From positions 116,436,325-116,500,324 of the forward strand of contig CM075764.1 in assembly GCA_037974665.1 (NCBI GenBank): 64,000 bases of DNA, in the 5' to 3' direction. This stretch comes from Ehretia macrophylla. Taxonomy: Eukaryota; Streptophyta; Magnoliopsida; Boraginales; Ehretiaceae. Position numbers and translations under genes: made by a program. The notes below the pieces were generated by a model. That model was not told the origin of the DNA. It was given only the letters and a program-made list of their open reading frames with translations, and did no database searches. Of the stretch, positions 20,630 through 32,603 are shown piece by piece; within the stretch, counting starts at the first letter, position 1; each line of letters begins with the position of its first letter.

Positions 20630-23600
20630 TGTGAGGGCCGACCTCGATTTGCATGCGATGCCTCATTTTGTGTGCCCTAACCTAGATTTGCGTGCCTTGA
20701 CTTAAGTTTAAGAATCGTGTTTCCTTTTGTGTGCCTACCATGGAATTACCTACATTCATTTAGGGTTGCGTGCATTTACTTGGAAACGTGCATTCATCTC
20801 GTAGTTCGTGCCCTACCTCGTAGTGCGTGCCCTAGTTCTAGGAAAGTGTGCCCTCACGCTAACAAGAAAGCATCTTACATGAAGCACTAGGTCATTAATT
20901 AATCCTACAAATTCCACTAACTAATATTAAATTACTAATTCAACCCACTAGAAGACAAAATCTCACAAAAAGCTAGACATTCCTTATTCTTTATTCCTTA
21001 TTCTTTTGCACTTTCAACACACAATTAAATAATGCTCAAAAGATGACAAAAAAAATCAGATTTCTACATGCCTTGGCCGACCACTTGTTGGGCTTTGTGA
21101 TTGCTTTGCTTAATTCAATTTAATTCCTAGACAATCTATGACAATTCTATGACGCAAATGCATAAAAAAACTAGCTCAAAACCCTCCCCAAAGCTCCACC
21201 AATCTCGACATAAGTTCCTTGCCCATGCTAGGAATTTCAAAATGCTTCTTGAAGACACAAAAATCTGAATTGCAAAGCTCAAGGCCGACATATGCATCAA
21301 CATTTGCAAAAGCCTTCATTTTTTCTTCATTTCTCTCATTTCCTCACATTTCTCTCTCTCCCTCTCATTCTTCTCTCTCTCTCTCGGCCTTGGATGAGTT
21401 TCTTCACTCCATAGCTCATCTTCATCACACCATGGTTCATCAAGGCAAGCAAGAAGGTAGGGAACTCGACTAAGCAAGCTAGGTTGCAAGAATCACACAT
21501 GCAAGCTCTTTGAACAACCATTTCGGCCTAGGTGAGTTTGCTAGCTTCCATTTCTTTTCTTCTTGTCCTAACCACATGCACCTACTAAGAACATGGTCAC
21601 TAAGCTAGGAAAAATAGGGAGAAATTGAGTGGTGTCTCGGCTAAGCAAGGAAAAGAGTCAACCTTGTGCTTCATCAAAGTCTTGTGCATCATCTTGTTGT
21701 TTTGCTAAGGTGAGGGCTAAAACTCCTTGAAATTTTTTCAAAAATCCATATGCATGCTCTTAAATGTGTGTCTTTGCTTCTGTACTTGAGATATATGTGT
21801 GTTCATAAGCTTTTACAACCATGCAAAGCAAGATTTTGGGCTAAAATGTGATGTTAGATGAAATCGTGCATGTGACAACTTTCTGTCTTGTTGTTGTGAG
21901 GTGATTTTGGCTAGGAAAATGATATTGAAAATGTGTGAAAATTGTTAAGAAACTAGTTTTGCCAGTTTTGAACATTTGTATCAGAAATAGGCCAAAGCTA
22001 ATTTTTACTCTAAGGTCCTCAAATGGCAAATCATTAAAATGTGTCCAAATCTGGAAGTCTGGAAAAATGAAGCAGGTTTTGGCAGTTTCACTGACCTTGT
22101 AGAACGAACCAGTTCGACTTAGTAAATGATATCCAAAATGCATGAAATTTAGTGTGCTGCTATATTTTTCAGTTCTGGACATTTTTGTCAGAAATGGACT
22201 AAGGCTAAATCTGACCCTAAGGACCTCAAAAATGACAAGTATTGAAATGTGTGCAAATCTGGACAGTTTTGTGCAGTCTCACTGTTTTGGCTATAACTAT
22301 TGAACCCGAACTCTAAATGATGTGAGGTTTGTTTCTGAATTTAGTTCACTTCTTAAGATTTAATTTGACATCTTATTCACTGGATTTGGAGATTTTTTGC
22401 TTGTCTTAATGATTGTGAGAAAACATTGCAGTGAGGGTTTCACTTAGTGATATGCTTAGAAAAATTATTGTAGCTTCTCTTGTTGTATTAAATGCTTGGG
22501 ATTGTGGCATTGGGATGTTGTGTGGAATGTTTTGAATACTTGAGGTTGTTTGAATTAGTCGATGCATGGCTTGAGATTGATTTTGAGTTGACTTGGGGCT
22601 TAATCGCACGGGTAAGCACGAAATGGAAACCCTAGTGACTAGGTATATTCCCTAAGTGTTGATCCTATGAATATTGTGTTTAATTATATGTTTAGTAGGC
22701 TGCCCGTAGTTGCCATTGTAGCCCTAAATGCGATCTTGATAATTACATGTTGACAAGTAGGCTTTTCTTGCACCCGAACCCACGTAGATGTCGTTGCATG
22801 TTGAATAATCTTATTATTTGATTACGTGAACTTTGAAATGAGTTATATGACTTGATTAACGTGCGTTACATGGCTGCCCGTTAATGTTCATATAAATCCA
22901 TATGCCTTTCGAGTAAAATTACTTGTCTTATCGTGCCTTGCTTGTTTACTTGTCAATGTGCAATCTTATGACTGTTCGGAGGCAATCTACTTTGTTGTCC
23001 TCCTAATGTGATATATTAAATGTCATAAATGTGCATTGCATACAAGGTTGCAACCTTTCATTCTGGCGTGGTAGCGTTCACGTACACCGGGCGGCATCGG
23101 GCTTGCTGGTGCAATCGTGACTACCATTGTCCAATTCCCTCTCTTGCTTGGGAGCTAGACTTCCTCGGAGAGTTGGGTCGTAGGATTTCAGGGTACATTC
23201 GGAGTACACCCATTTGGCGTGATCAAGGGATGATTTGAAGTCAGCCGTAACAACTGATACTAGAAATGAACTGAGAGCAATCCTTTTCACTATGTGTATA
23301 AGTACTCTCGCTAGGTTCCTAGAGGACCTTGGGGAGGAAAGACGGGTAATTGTGTTCCTTTACTTTTATATTATTGTTTTGTACTTAATTGTGATACATT
23401 CATGCTTGCAAAAAGGGTTTTCATAAGTTGAACCGGAAAATGAGTTTCAAAACCTATTTCTCGTTCCCCCTCACTGAGTTCATAAGGACTCACCCTCTTT
23501 TATCATATCAGGTGAAGAAGATCAAGAACAGGTACCCGAGGACGACGTGCCTAATGATGATTCCTTGGAATGAATGCCTGTCCTATGTGCTTTTCTTAAT

Positions 23601-24201
23601 TATGGCCATTTGTGAACACTATGCTACTTGAAGACTATTCTTTTCATGTTGCTTAATGTTTGTAATGTAAAAGACCCCCGTTGTAATTTGGGGTCTAATT
23701 TTGGCTTGTACTGATAATAACTAGATAGACACTACTATGGTCGTTTTGCTATCGTTATTGGCTAGTATCTATCATAGGATTATGAAGTATCAGGTAAGGA
23801 TTAAGTAATGAACCTAACCAATTTAAAGCAGGTACTCATTGTTAAGCTAAGATCAACATGTACTTTTGTAACGAGGATTAACAAACAAACGAGACATAGT
23901 ATCATGCTAGGTTATTAATCAAACGAGACTTCGAGATAACTAGTAGGCGATTCAATTGATGGTAAATAGTAATCTTAGTTGGAAATGAAATTGAGATTGG
24001 AAATTTTGAGGCGTTTAGAGAATTAGGTCAAACCAAAGAGCCCAATTACAGCCGTTATGCTGCCGGTTTTCCGGAAAAATTGTGGAGTCTAGTCTAAAAC
24101 GTTAAGTGTTAAACTTTCATGAACGGTTAAGTATGAGATATGACTTGAATGTTTAGATCACACCCAAGTCGAACCTTTATAGGCCGGGTTAGGATGTGAC
24201 A
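20630..24201 (+). mobile_element. Solo LTR, family A, 3,572 bp
   Basis: It starts TGTGAGGGCCGACC and ends GGATGTGACA. It is flanked by ACCTT on both sides (20625-20629 and 24202-24206), and the satellite phase continues across it. There is no primer site or coding interior, so it is the product of LTR-LTR recombination. It gives the full family-A LTR length. It contains the CT tract (21335-21390), internal repeats, donor-like GT (23346), hairpin (23475-23492), acidic frame (23511-23573) and a GACCCC/GGGGTC inverted repeat near 23670. Confidence 0.95.
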
Positions 24202-26209
24202 ACCTTGGGCAAGACAACTTCACTTCATGTAGAGGCTGGTCTCGCAAACCGAGGGCGTGGGGCTTGTGACCAAGTATCCGTCGCTCCGGTGCCCATAAAT
24301 TTTGATCCGTAAGGAGTTACGCGGCGCACAACATACCGTTGGAAAGCTCTCTGAGAGCTCTACGACGGAGGCAGCAATCCTACTCAGCTGCGCCTATTTT
24401 CAGAGCCCAAAATCGAACGTTTTCAACAGTTTTGGGACACTTTTCTTCTTTTGCGCTGTTTTTCTGTCCCAGATCGTACGTCGTGAGTCGCGAAAAGGAC
24501 GACAACCTAATCCATCACATTTTTATTACCGAATCCCATGGTACATTGGGCATGACAACTTCACTTCACGTAGAGGTTGGGCCCGCAAATCGAGGGTGTG
24601 GGACTTGTGACCAGGTATCCATCGCTCCGGTGCCCATAACTTTTGATCCGTAAAGTGTTACGCGATGCACAGCATACCGTTGGAAAGCTTTCCGGGATCT
24701 CTACGATGGGGGTACCAAGCATGCTTGGCTGCGCCTATTTTCAAGGCCCAAAATTGAACATTTTCATCAGTTTCGGGACACTTTTCTTCTTTTACGCTAT
24801 TTTTCTGTCCTGGATCGTACGTCGTGAGCCGCGAAAAGGACGACAACCTAATCCATCACATTTCTATTACCGAATCCCATGGTACCTTGGGCAAGACAAC
24901 TTTACTTCACGTAGAGGCTGGGCCCGTAAATCAAGGACGTGGGGCTTGTGGCCAAGTATCCGTCGCTCCGGTGCCCATAACTTTTGATCCGTAAGGTGTT
25001 ACGCGCCGCACAGCATACCTTTGGAAAGCTCTCTGAGAGCTCTATGACAGGGTAACCTAGCATGCTTGGCTGCGCCTATTTTCGGAGTCCGAAATCTAAC
25101 GTTTTCATCAGTTTCGGGACACTTTTCTTCTTTTCTGCTATTTTTTCGTCCAGGATCGTACGTCGTGAGCCGCGAAAAAGATGACAACCTAATCCATCAC
25201 ATTTCTATTACCAAATCGCATGGCACATTAGGCAAGACAACTTCACTTCACGTAGAGGCTGGGCCCTCAAACCGAGGGCGTGGGACTTGTGACCAGGTAT
25301 CCGTCGCTCCGGTGCCCATAACTTTTGATCCATAAAGAGTTACGCGGCGCCCAGTATACTGTTGGAAATCTCTCTAAGAGCTCTACGACGAAGGCATCAA
25401 GCCTCATCGGCTGCGCCTATTTTCAGAGCCCAAAATCGAACGTTTTCATCAGTTTCGGGACACTTTTCTACATTTCTGTTGTTTTTTTGTCCCAAATCAT
25501 ACGTCGTGAGCCGCGAAAAGGATGGCAATCTAATCCATCGCATTTATATTATCGAATCCCATGGCACCTTGGGCAAGACGACTTCACTTCACGTAGAGGC
25601 TGGGCCTGCAAACGGAGGGCGTGGGGCATGTGACCAGGTATCCGTCGCTCCAGTGCTTATAAATTTTGATACGTAAGGAGTTACGCGGCTCACAGTATAC
25701 CGTTAGAAAGCTCTCTGAGAGCTCTACGACGGGGATAGCAATCCTACTCGGCTGCGCCTATTTTCAGAGCCCAAAATCAAATGTTTTTATCAGTTTCGGG
25801 ACACTTTTCTTCTTTGGCGCTGTTTTTTCATCCCGGATCGTACGTCGTGAGCCGCGAAAAGGACAACAACCTAATCCATCACATTTCTATTACCGAATCC
25901 CACGGCACCTTGGGCAAAACAACTTCACTTCACGTAGAGGCTGGGCCAGCAAATCGAGGGCGCGTGGGCTTCTGACCAGGTATCCGTCGTTCCGATTCCC
26001 ATAACTTTTGATCTGTAAGGTGATACGCGGCTCACAGCATACCGTTGGAAAGCTCTCCGAGAGCTCTATGACGGGGGCACCAAGAATGATCGCCTGCACT
26101 TGTTTTCAAGGCCCAAAATCGAACATTTTCATCAGTTTCAGGAGAATTTTCTTCTTTTACACTGTTTTTCTATCCCGGATCGTACGTCGTGAGCAGCGAA
26201 AAGGACGAC
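24202..26209 (+). repeat. Satellite array III with a four-monomer order
   Basis: About 5.9 forward monomers between the solo LTR and family-B element, with reference words at 24302, 24643, 24984, 25325, 25666 and 26008. Monomer variants at 24302 and 24643 return at 25666 and 26008, a four-monomer step of 1,364 bp. Array I shows the same four-step between 13745 and 15108. It ends in ACGAC, the left target duplication of family B. Confidence 0.93.
26205..26209. other. Target-site duplication, left copy (ACGAC)
   Basis: Matches 34883-34887. Intact monomers read AAGGACGACAACC, so the insertion split one monomer without loss. Confidence 0.95.
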
Positions 26210-27931
26210 TGTAATACCCGAGCCCGGAATGTGAAAATTCTTTATTTATTATTTTGGAAATTATGTTTTTTTAAATTCTGTGTGAATTAATTGTTACTGT
26301 CTCAGCGTCGCAACGTGCATTGCATTTAAGGAGCGATAGCTAGATAACGATTTCTAGTCCTCAGCAAATAGTGAAACTAGTATTTAGATGACTTAAATTT
26401 TATATTTTAAATGTTGCTAGCTTTAATTGATCTTACCTTAGCTAAAATGGCTTTAAAACGCACAAAATAGGGCCCTTTGACCAAGTCTTAGGTAGTTGAC
26501 CTTGGACCTTTGACTTGTTGACCATTTAACACTTATAAGCTAAAAAAACTAAGCAAAATAAAAAGAAAAACAGCAGCAAAACAGGAGAGCAGGCCGTGAG
26601 CTTCATTGAGGAAAAAAAAAACCTTTCAACTTCCAATCGATCAATCTTCGCGAGAGCTCGTGCGGGGTGGTTTCTGAGGCAACCAACGTTGTTTTCCTAG
26701 CGACTAGGAGTACCTGAGGTGAGGGAAGCATGTTATTTGCGCATTTATACGTTGTGTATGTTAACTTTGTCAATTTTGAGATTTATCCGTAGATCGTTAT
26801 TTAAAGCGATTTGATGCTTCTAGAATGTTCCTTGGCATTTGTAGAACATGTATTTATAGCTTTGTAACATTTTCTGTGGTTAAATGTTGTGATTGCAATT
26901 TAAATTGATCAATGAATAGTAATTTATGAATAGTAAAACCTTGAAACGTTGAAGTTGCGCTGTTATGCTTTCTGTTGATGTAGAAACGTGCTAGGTATGC
27001 TAGAATGCTAAAATGTGTGGTTTGTTTGGGTTGCGTAGTGGAAAAAACGAGAATTATGCCTTTGGGAAAGTCGGGGTCGTTCAGGTCGACTTTAGCGTTT
27101 TCTCATTTTGTGTGTTGGCATTGCTTTGGGAAGCCATGGAAGCACTTTTGGTGCGATTATGGCGTTGGTTGGGTATTTGGTTGATATAGTTGTAGTTCAA
27201 ATGAGAAAGGGGAAAATCGGGGTTTTGCGCGAGTTCTAGGGTAAAGTAAGGATTCAGGGTCTTTAGACGTGCCTTATGGTGACCTAGGAGGGTTGGCGAA
27301 GTCGGTTTCCAAAACCCATGGCTCGTTTGGAAATGGTAGCGTTTTGATAGTTGGGGCCAATTTGTGTTTTTGTGTGTTTTCTTGTTTTTATGCCTATAGA
27401 ATGCTTAGAATTACTTGAAATACTTGTTTGAGTTGTTTTGGATTGAATTGCTTATCAATTGCTGCTATTGCGTGCGAGAGTAACCTACTTTGTTATTCTC
27501 CCACGTGTGGCTTTATCGCTTGTTTATCACCTTGTATCGAGTTTTGCATTGCATAGTGTCTTGCGTGTGAGTGATGGGCCTCTCTGGGTAGCCTTGGGTT
27601 GCCAGTGTTGGTTGCTCTAGCTCCGCTACTATTCCCTTTCTCGTTTGGGTTGCCTCCCAGGGAGATTTGGGTCGTAGGTTGATGGATACTTCTGGGGTAT
27701 TCCAAACTGGTGTTATAAGGTGGTTTGGGCCGGCGCGTCGTCATCGAATTTGTGTTTGAAAGTTGCTCGTGAAAAGAGTATCGTATCCTCTGAATGAGTG
27801 TTTGCAGCTTTAAATACTTGCCTTGCTTTATTGTTGGCTTTGGTTGTATCTTTATATGATTTGTATGTATTGCTTGGCTAATTACATTGAATACTCCTCT
27901 CATCTCCGTCCTTGAGACCAATTGCCCTCGC

Positions 27932-27951
27932 TGAGCAATAGTTTTTGCTCA
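27932..27951 (+). other. LTR hairpin, family-B form
   Basis: TGAGCAA-TAGTTT-TTGCTCA gives a 7-bp perfect stem with a 6-nt loop, preceded by CCCTCGC as in family A. The 3' LTR copy is 34323-34342 with loop TAATTT. Only the TGAG/CTCA half of the stem is shared with family A; the other three pairs differ on both arms. Confidence 0.55.
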
Positions 27952-27976
27952 TTCCTCTCTATACTATGGTTTTACA

Positions 27977-28042
27977 GGAGTAGTTGAAGCAGACCCTCTC
28001 GAGGTAATAGAGGAGGAGGAGCAAGTGGAGGTGTTTCCGTGA
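27977..28042 (+). other. Acidic mini reading frame, family-B LTR
   Basis: After TTTTACAG the frame reads GVVEADPLE, then IEEEEQVEVFP and TGA: 21 codons rich in Glu. It uses the same codon phase across the AG as family A, and the in-frame TGA that closes it upstream is again the first three bases of the hairpin. The 3' LTR copy (34368-34433) differs by one synonymous base (CAA/CAG). No ATG at its start. Confidence 0.35.
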
Positions 28043-28499
28043 TAGCACTTCTCTGCTTTGCTGGTGGTTGGTTACCAGATTTTGTGCGAACCTTGCTTGT
28101 TATGTATATTGCGTGGAGATCGCTTAATTTTGAGGCTTGTAGCCTTGTATGTATTTTCTAGTTTGAGGCCTCTACGGTCTTATGTTGTATAAGTTGGAAG
28201 AATGTAATGTTGTAACTTATACTCGGATGACTAGTGAAGAAATGCATGCTAATAGCTAATGGTTTAGTGGCATAAATACCTGTGTAGTATGCATGGCATT
28301 TTTGGTTTGGAAAGTTGGATAATAAGAAATGTATGTTTTTAAAGAAAGTTGGCTTGTTTTGATGATTATTATGGCTTTCGCAAGTATTATATTGAGTTTA
28401 GGGTTTTCGGATCGTCCACGGTACAGAGGAGACTCCGTCCGTGTGTCGGGTCCGGGCTTGGCCTTTTGCGGGGTTGGGTCGGGGCGTGACATCTTTAGG

Positions 28500-28511
28500 T
28501 GGTATCAGAGC
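28500..28511 (+). other. Primer-binding site, initiator Met-tRNA type
   Basis: TGGTATCAGAGC is 8 nt after the 5' LTR end, the standard form for plant Ty3/gypsy elements. Confidence 0.93.
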
Positions 28512-28803
28512 ATGATAGTCTTGCATGAGCCGGGATATGATTCTCGGTCTGTGGGGTAAAGGTCTAAAATGCTAAAGTGTTTATGTATGATTGCTAAGTG
28601 AAAAGAAAATGTTATAATATGACTTTGTGAACTTGGAATGTTTGTGTGTTTAAGTGGAATAGTTTGGCAAGTTAAACTTGTCTTATGTGAATTGTGTGAT
28701 AGAATATTGGATTGTTATTGACTTGAGTGTTATCTAATCTTATGTGCTATATTTCTGTCTATAAACTGCTTTTAAATGTTGCCAGCTATTGTGAGTTGCT
28801 ACT
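28512..28803 (+). other. Untranslated leader, family B
   Basis: AT-rich sequence between primer site and gag ATG. No coding frame or other signal seen. Confidence 0.7.
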
Positions 28804-29676
28804 ATGCCGCCACGTCGTGGTACTCAAGGTATAGGATCAGATGAAGAGGCAGCAGAACAGGGTCAGCAGCCGTTGCCTGAGCAGTTTATGGCTACCATGA
28901 CTACTGCAGTAGACCGGATTACACAGGTACTGCATGAGCAGAGGCAGGACCGGATTAATCCCCAGGGTAATCAAGCTAATCCTGGTGGATAGGGGTACAG
29001 AGTTGAGAATAACCAGCTAGAGAAATTTCTGAGGCACGAGCCGGGAAAGTTCTTCGGAGAGCCGGATGATGAGGCGGCCGAGAGATGGATTAATCGAGTT
29101 GAGAAGATTTTCACCGCTTTGAGGTACACTGATGAGGCAAGAATAGATTATGCATCATTTTTATTTGAGGGTGATGCAGAGCAGTGGTGGAATACTGTCA
29201 GGTTGAGGTGGGATTGTGAGGATGTTCCACACTTATGGGATGATTTTGTAAGTGAGTTTCGGGACAAATATATTCCCGAGATGGCTATGGAGAGAAGGGA
29301 AGATGAGTTTGTGGCCCTGAAGCAGGGAAATATGACTGTTGCTCAGTACGAGGCTAGGTTTGTTAGCCTGTTGAGGTATATGCCCGAGTTGGTACAGCCG
29401 GCTAGGAGGATGATACATAGGTTTGTCTGTGGGCTGAGAATGGACATACAGTTGCATTTGACTGGGCAGACCTACACTACTTTTCCCGAGGCATTTCAGG
29501 CAGCCTCGAAATTTGAGAAACGGAAGGCTGAGATGTTAGCTGAGAGCAGTCAGCCGAGTAAGAGGCAGTACTTGGGCCAGAGCATCCAGAGTTAGCCGAG
29601 GCAGTACCAGTCTTCTGCACAAGCTCCTCAGCAGCATCCGTATCAGCCACAGCAGCAGATTCAGGCTAGGCCAGCT
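28804..29676 (+). pseudogene. gag: gag, family B, broken by two stops
   Basis: The ATG at 28804 opens the frame with PPRRGTQ, then a Gln-rich part. TAG at 28990 interrupts the N-terminal region. The gag domain follows from about 29020 (FFGEPDDEAAERWI, YASFLFEGDAEQWW, FRDKYIPE, LKQGNMTVAQYEARF). TAG at 29593 interrupts the linker to the nucleocapsid, which continues in frame in the next entry. Both stops fit CAG-to-TAG. Compared with family A the gag domain is clearly homologous but diverged. The product would form particles if intact. Confidence 0.88.
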
Positions 29677-31326
29677 GTGACTAGACCTCAGCAGGGAGGT
29701 ACAGCTCCTACCCCTGCTAGAGCCCCAGCACCTACGGGAAACAGTGCGGTTAGACAAAATCAGCAGTGTAATTACTATAATCGATCAGGGCATATTGAGG
29801 CTAACTGCTGGAGGAAGAGTGGCAAATGTACGGGTTGTGGCAGTGATGACCATAGGGTGAGGGATTGCCCTAAATATAATAATGTTCAGGGCCATGGTGG
29901 AGGCCAAGGTGTTCAGAATAGGGCAGCAGGTGCACGTCCAGCACAGAGAGTTCAGGCTAGGGTCTTTGCGCTAGATGTAGCGGAGTTGCCCGATAATACA
30001 GCTATTGTGAAAGGTACCTTTCTTCTCAATACTCAGCCAGTTATAGTTTTGATTGATCCCGGAGCTACACATTCATTTATAACTCCTGCATGTGCACGAT
30101 CTGTGAATGTTTGCATTGATAAATTGCCTCATGACGTTGAAGTTAGTACTCCTTTGGGTGCAAAATTTGTTACTGAGTCTATTTGTAAATCTTGCGATAT
30201 ATGTATTGAGAACCTTAAATTTCCTGCTGATTTAATTATATTACTATTCCGTGACTTTGAAGTCATTTTGGGAATGGACTGGTTGGGAAAGTATTATGCT
30301 CAGTTGGATTGTAGAACAAAGGTCGTTTATCTTAAGGTTCCTGACCTACCGGTACTAGAGATTGTTGGGAACTGCAGGGCTGCCCGCATTCCACTTTTAT
30401 CAGCGATCAAGACTTCTAAGTTGTTGAATAAGGGTTGTGAAGCTTACTTAGCTTATTTGATCAATCAGTCTGCTGATAAGTTGAGTTTGAATGAGGTTCC
30501 GATTGTTAGAGACTTCCCTGGAGTATTTCCCGAGGAATTACCGGGTTTACCACCGGATAGGGAGATTGAGTTCGTGATTGATCTTGTGCCAGGCACTGCG
30601 CCAATTTCTAGGAGTCCTTATAGAATGGCATCGGCTGAACTTCAGGAGTTAAAAATTCAGCTTCAGAACTTGCTTGAGAAAGGGTTTATACAACCTAGCT
30701 CTTCGCCATGGGGCGCACCTGTGTTGTTTGTGAGAAAGAACGACGGCACGCTACGGTTATGCATTGATTACAGGGGACTTAATCAAGTCACGATTAAGAA
30801 TAAATACCCCTTGCCGGTGATTGAAGAATTGTTTGACCAGTTGCAAGGTGCGAGTGTTTACTCCAAATTTGACTTGAGGCAGGGTTACTATCAACTTAGG
30901 ATTCGGAGTGACGATATACCAAAGACGGCATTCAGGACTAGATATGGCCACTATGAATTTGATGTTTTGCCGTTTGGTTTGACGAATGCACCAGCCGCAT
31001 TCATGGACTTGATGCAGAGAGTTGTTCGACCTTACCTTGATCAGTTTATCGTGATCTTTATTGACGACATTTTAGTGTATTCGATGAATGAGGCTGAACA
31101 TGAGCAACACTTGAGGATTGTGCTTCAGACTTTGCAGGAAAACAAACTTTTTGCTAAATTCAGCAAGTGTGAGTTCTGGTTGAACCAGATATCTTTTCTA
31201 GGCCATATCATTTCAGACCGAGGAATTTCAGTGGACCCAGCTAAGATTGAAGTTGTTTCATCTTGGAAGAGACCTGAGACGGTGTCAGAGATTCGGAGTT
31301 TTCTTGGATTGGCAGGTTACTACCGG
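29677..31326 (+). pseudogene. pol: Nucleocapsid end of gag plus protease and reverse transcriptase, family B
   Basis: This 550-codon open stretch is the longest intact coding piece in the window. Its first codon is only the first ATG after the 29593 stop, not a real start. Zinc knuckles lie at 29767-29868: the first has Tyr for the second Cys, the second is intact. The protease site DPGATHSFI begins at 30055. RT follows: [40 protein letters not shown] and the catalytic FIDD at 31057-31068. TGA at 31327 sits in the RT-RNase H connection just after the LAGYYR motif; a CGA-to-TGA change explains it. Confidence 0.93.
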
Positions 31327-31329
31327 TGA

Positions 31330-32094
31330 TTTGTTAAAGACTTCTCCAAAATTTGTGGACCTTTATGCCAGTTGACTCGGAAGAAAGTTGCTTACAACTG
31401 TGATTCCAAATGTGAATCCATTTTCCAAAAATGGAAAAAAACACTAACTACAGCTCCTATACTAGCTTTACCTAAGAAAACAGAGAACTTTGTTGTCTAC
31501 AGTGATGCATCTAAGGAAGGTTTGGGCTGTGTTTTAATGCAGAATGGTAAGGTGATTGCCTATGCTTCTAGGAAATTGAAACCTTATGAAGTCAATTACC
31601 CTACACATGATCTTGAGTTAGCTGCAGTTGTGTTTGCTTTGAAGAAGTGGCGTCATTACCTGTGGGGTTGCAGATTTGAAATATTTACTGACCACAAGAG
31701 TCTCAAGTATTTGTTTTCACAGAAGGATCTAAATATGAGGCAGCGGAGATGGCTAGAGCTATTGGGTGGTTATAACTGTTCTATTAACTATGTGCCAGGT
31801 AAGGAAAATGTTGTTGCTGATGCTTTGAGCCGAAAGGCTACTGTTGCAAGCTTGATTATCAAGGACTGGGAGAAGTTTTTGCCTTTAGTGGAGTTTGCCT
31901 ACAATAATAGTTATCAATCTACTATAGGTATGGCTCCCTACGAGGCGTTGTATGGTCGGAAATGCAGATCCCCGTTATATTGGGAAGAGGTTGAAGAGAT
32001 GAGAACAGTTGATCCGACTGTGTTACCTGAGATGATTAAGATGGTAGATAATGTTCACCTTATTCGCCAGCGTATGCTTACAGCTCAGAGTCGT
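31330..32094 (+). pseudogene. pol: RNase H joined to the integrase C-terminal part, family B
   Basis: RNase H is recognisable from YSDAS (31498) through [16 protein letters not shown] and ADALSRK (about 31835). Directly after ATVASLI the frame jumps to [19 protein letters not shown] (from about 31861), which in family A lies about 816 bp further on. The HHCC finger and all three acidic residues of the D,D,E triad are therefore gone. The frame is kept, so one deletion of a multiple of three explains it. TAG at 32095 replaces the CAG seen in family A. Confidence 0.92.
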
Positions 32095-32097
32095 TAG

Positions 32098-32592
32098 AAG
32101 AGTTATGCGGATAAGCACCGTCGGGATCTTGAGTTTGATTTGGGAGATTGGGTGTTTCTTAAGATTTCTCCACGGAAGGGATTGATTCGGCACGGTAAGA
32201 GCGGGAAGCTTAGTCCCAGGTATGTGGGTCCGTATGAGATCACCGAAAAGGTAGGTCCTTTAGCTTATCGATTAGCTTTTCCTCCGAGCTTGTCTAGACT
32301 GCACGATGTGTTCCATGTGTCTATGTTGAAGAAGTATTATCCAGACCCTTCACATATACTTGAACCAGAGCCTTTGCAGATTGAAGAGAAGTTGTCTTAT
32401 GAAGAGAAACCGATTCGAATTGTGGATCGGAAGATTCAGGAGCTTCGCAGAAAGAGTATTCCATTAGTAAAGGTTCTGTGGAATAATCATGGGTTTGAGG
32501 AAGCGACTTGGGAAAGAGATGACCAAGTTCGGGATCAGTATCCGGAGTTGTTTGTTGACCAGGTAAGAATTGCGTGGGTGCAATTGTTTTAA
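32098..32592 (+). pseudogene. pol: Integrase C-terminal module and chromodomain, family B
   Basis: The frame continues after the 32095 stop: KISPRKGL, GPY at about 32227, HDVFHVSML and PDPSHILEPEP. A chromodomain of about 50 residues (32398-32550) follows with YEEKPIRIV, VKVLWNNH and EEATWE. The end is TAA at 32590. The chromodomain is complete and close to that of family A, although the catalytic part of the same protein has been lost. Confidence 0.92.
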
Positions 32593-32603
32593 GGGGGAGA
32601 GGG
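32591..32603 (+). other. Polypurine tract, family B
   Basis: AAGGGGGAGAGGG abuts the 3' LTR start TGTAATACC and begins at the stop codon of the polyprotein. Confidence 0.92.

Larger units (their letters stand above)
26210..28491 (+). mobile_element. 5' LTR, family B
   Basis: It starts TGTAATACCCGAGCC and ends GGGGCGTGACA. It is distantly similar to family-A LTRs in one block: CCCTTTCTCGTTTGGG, GGGTCGTAGG, GTATTCCAAACTGGTGTTATAAGG (about 27625-27725) against the block at about 320-415. It carries the family-B hairpin (27932-27951) and acidic frame (27977-28042). The minus-strand open frame at 27493-27921 is not supported as a gene. Confidence 0.95.

Noticed and set aside
27493..27921. 142-codon minus-strand frame, also at 33908-34312
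   Set aside because: It exists only because the two family-B LTRs repeat; the copy is shortened and there is no known domain. Antisense LTR frames of this size are expected by chance.
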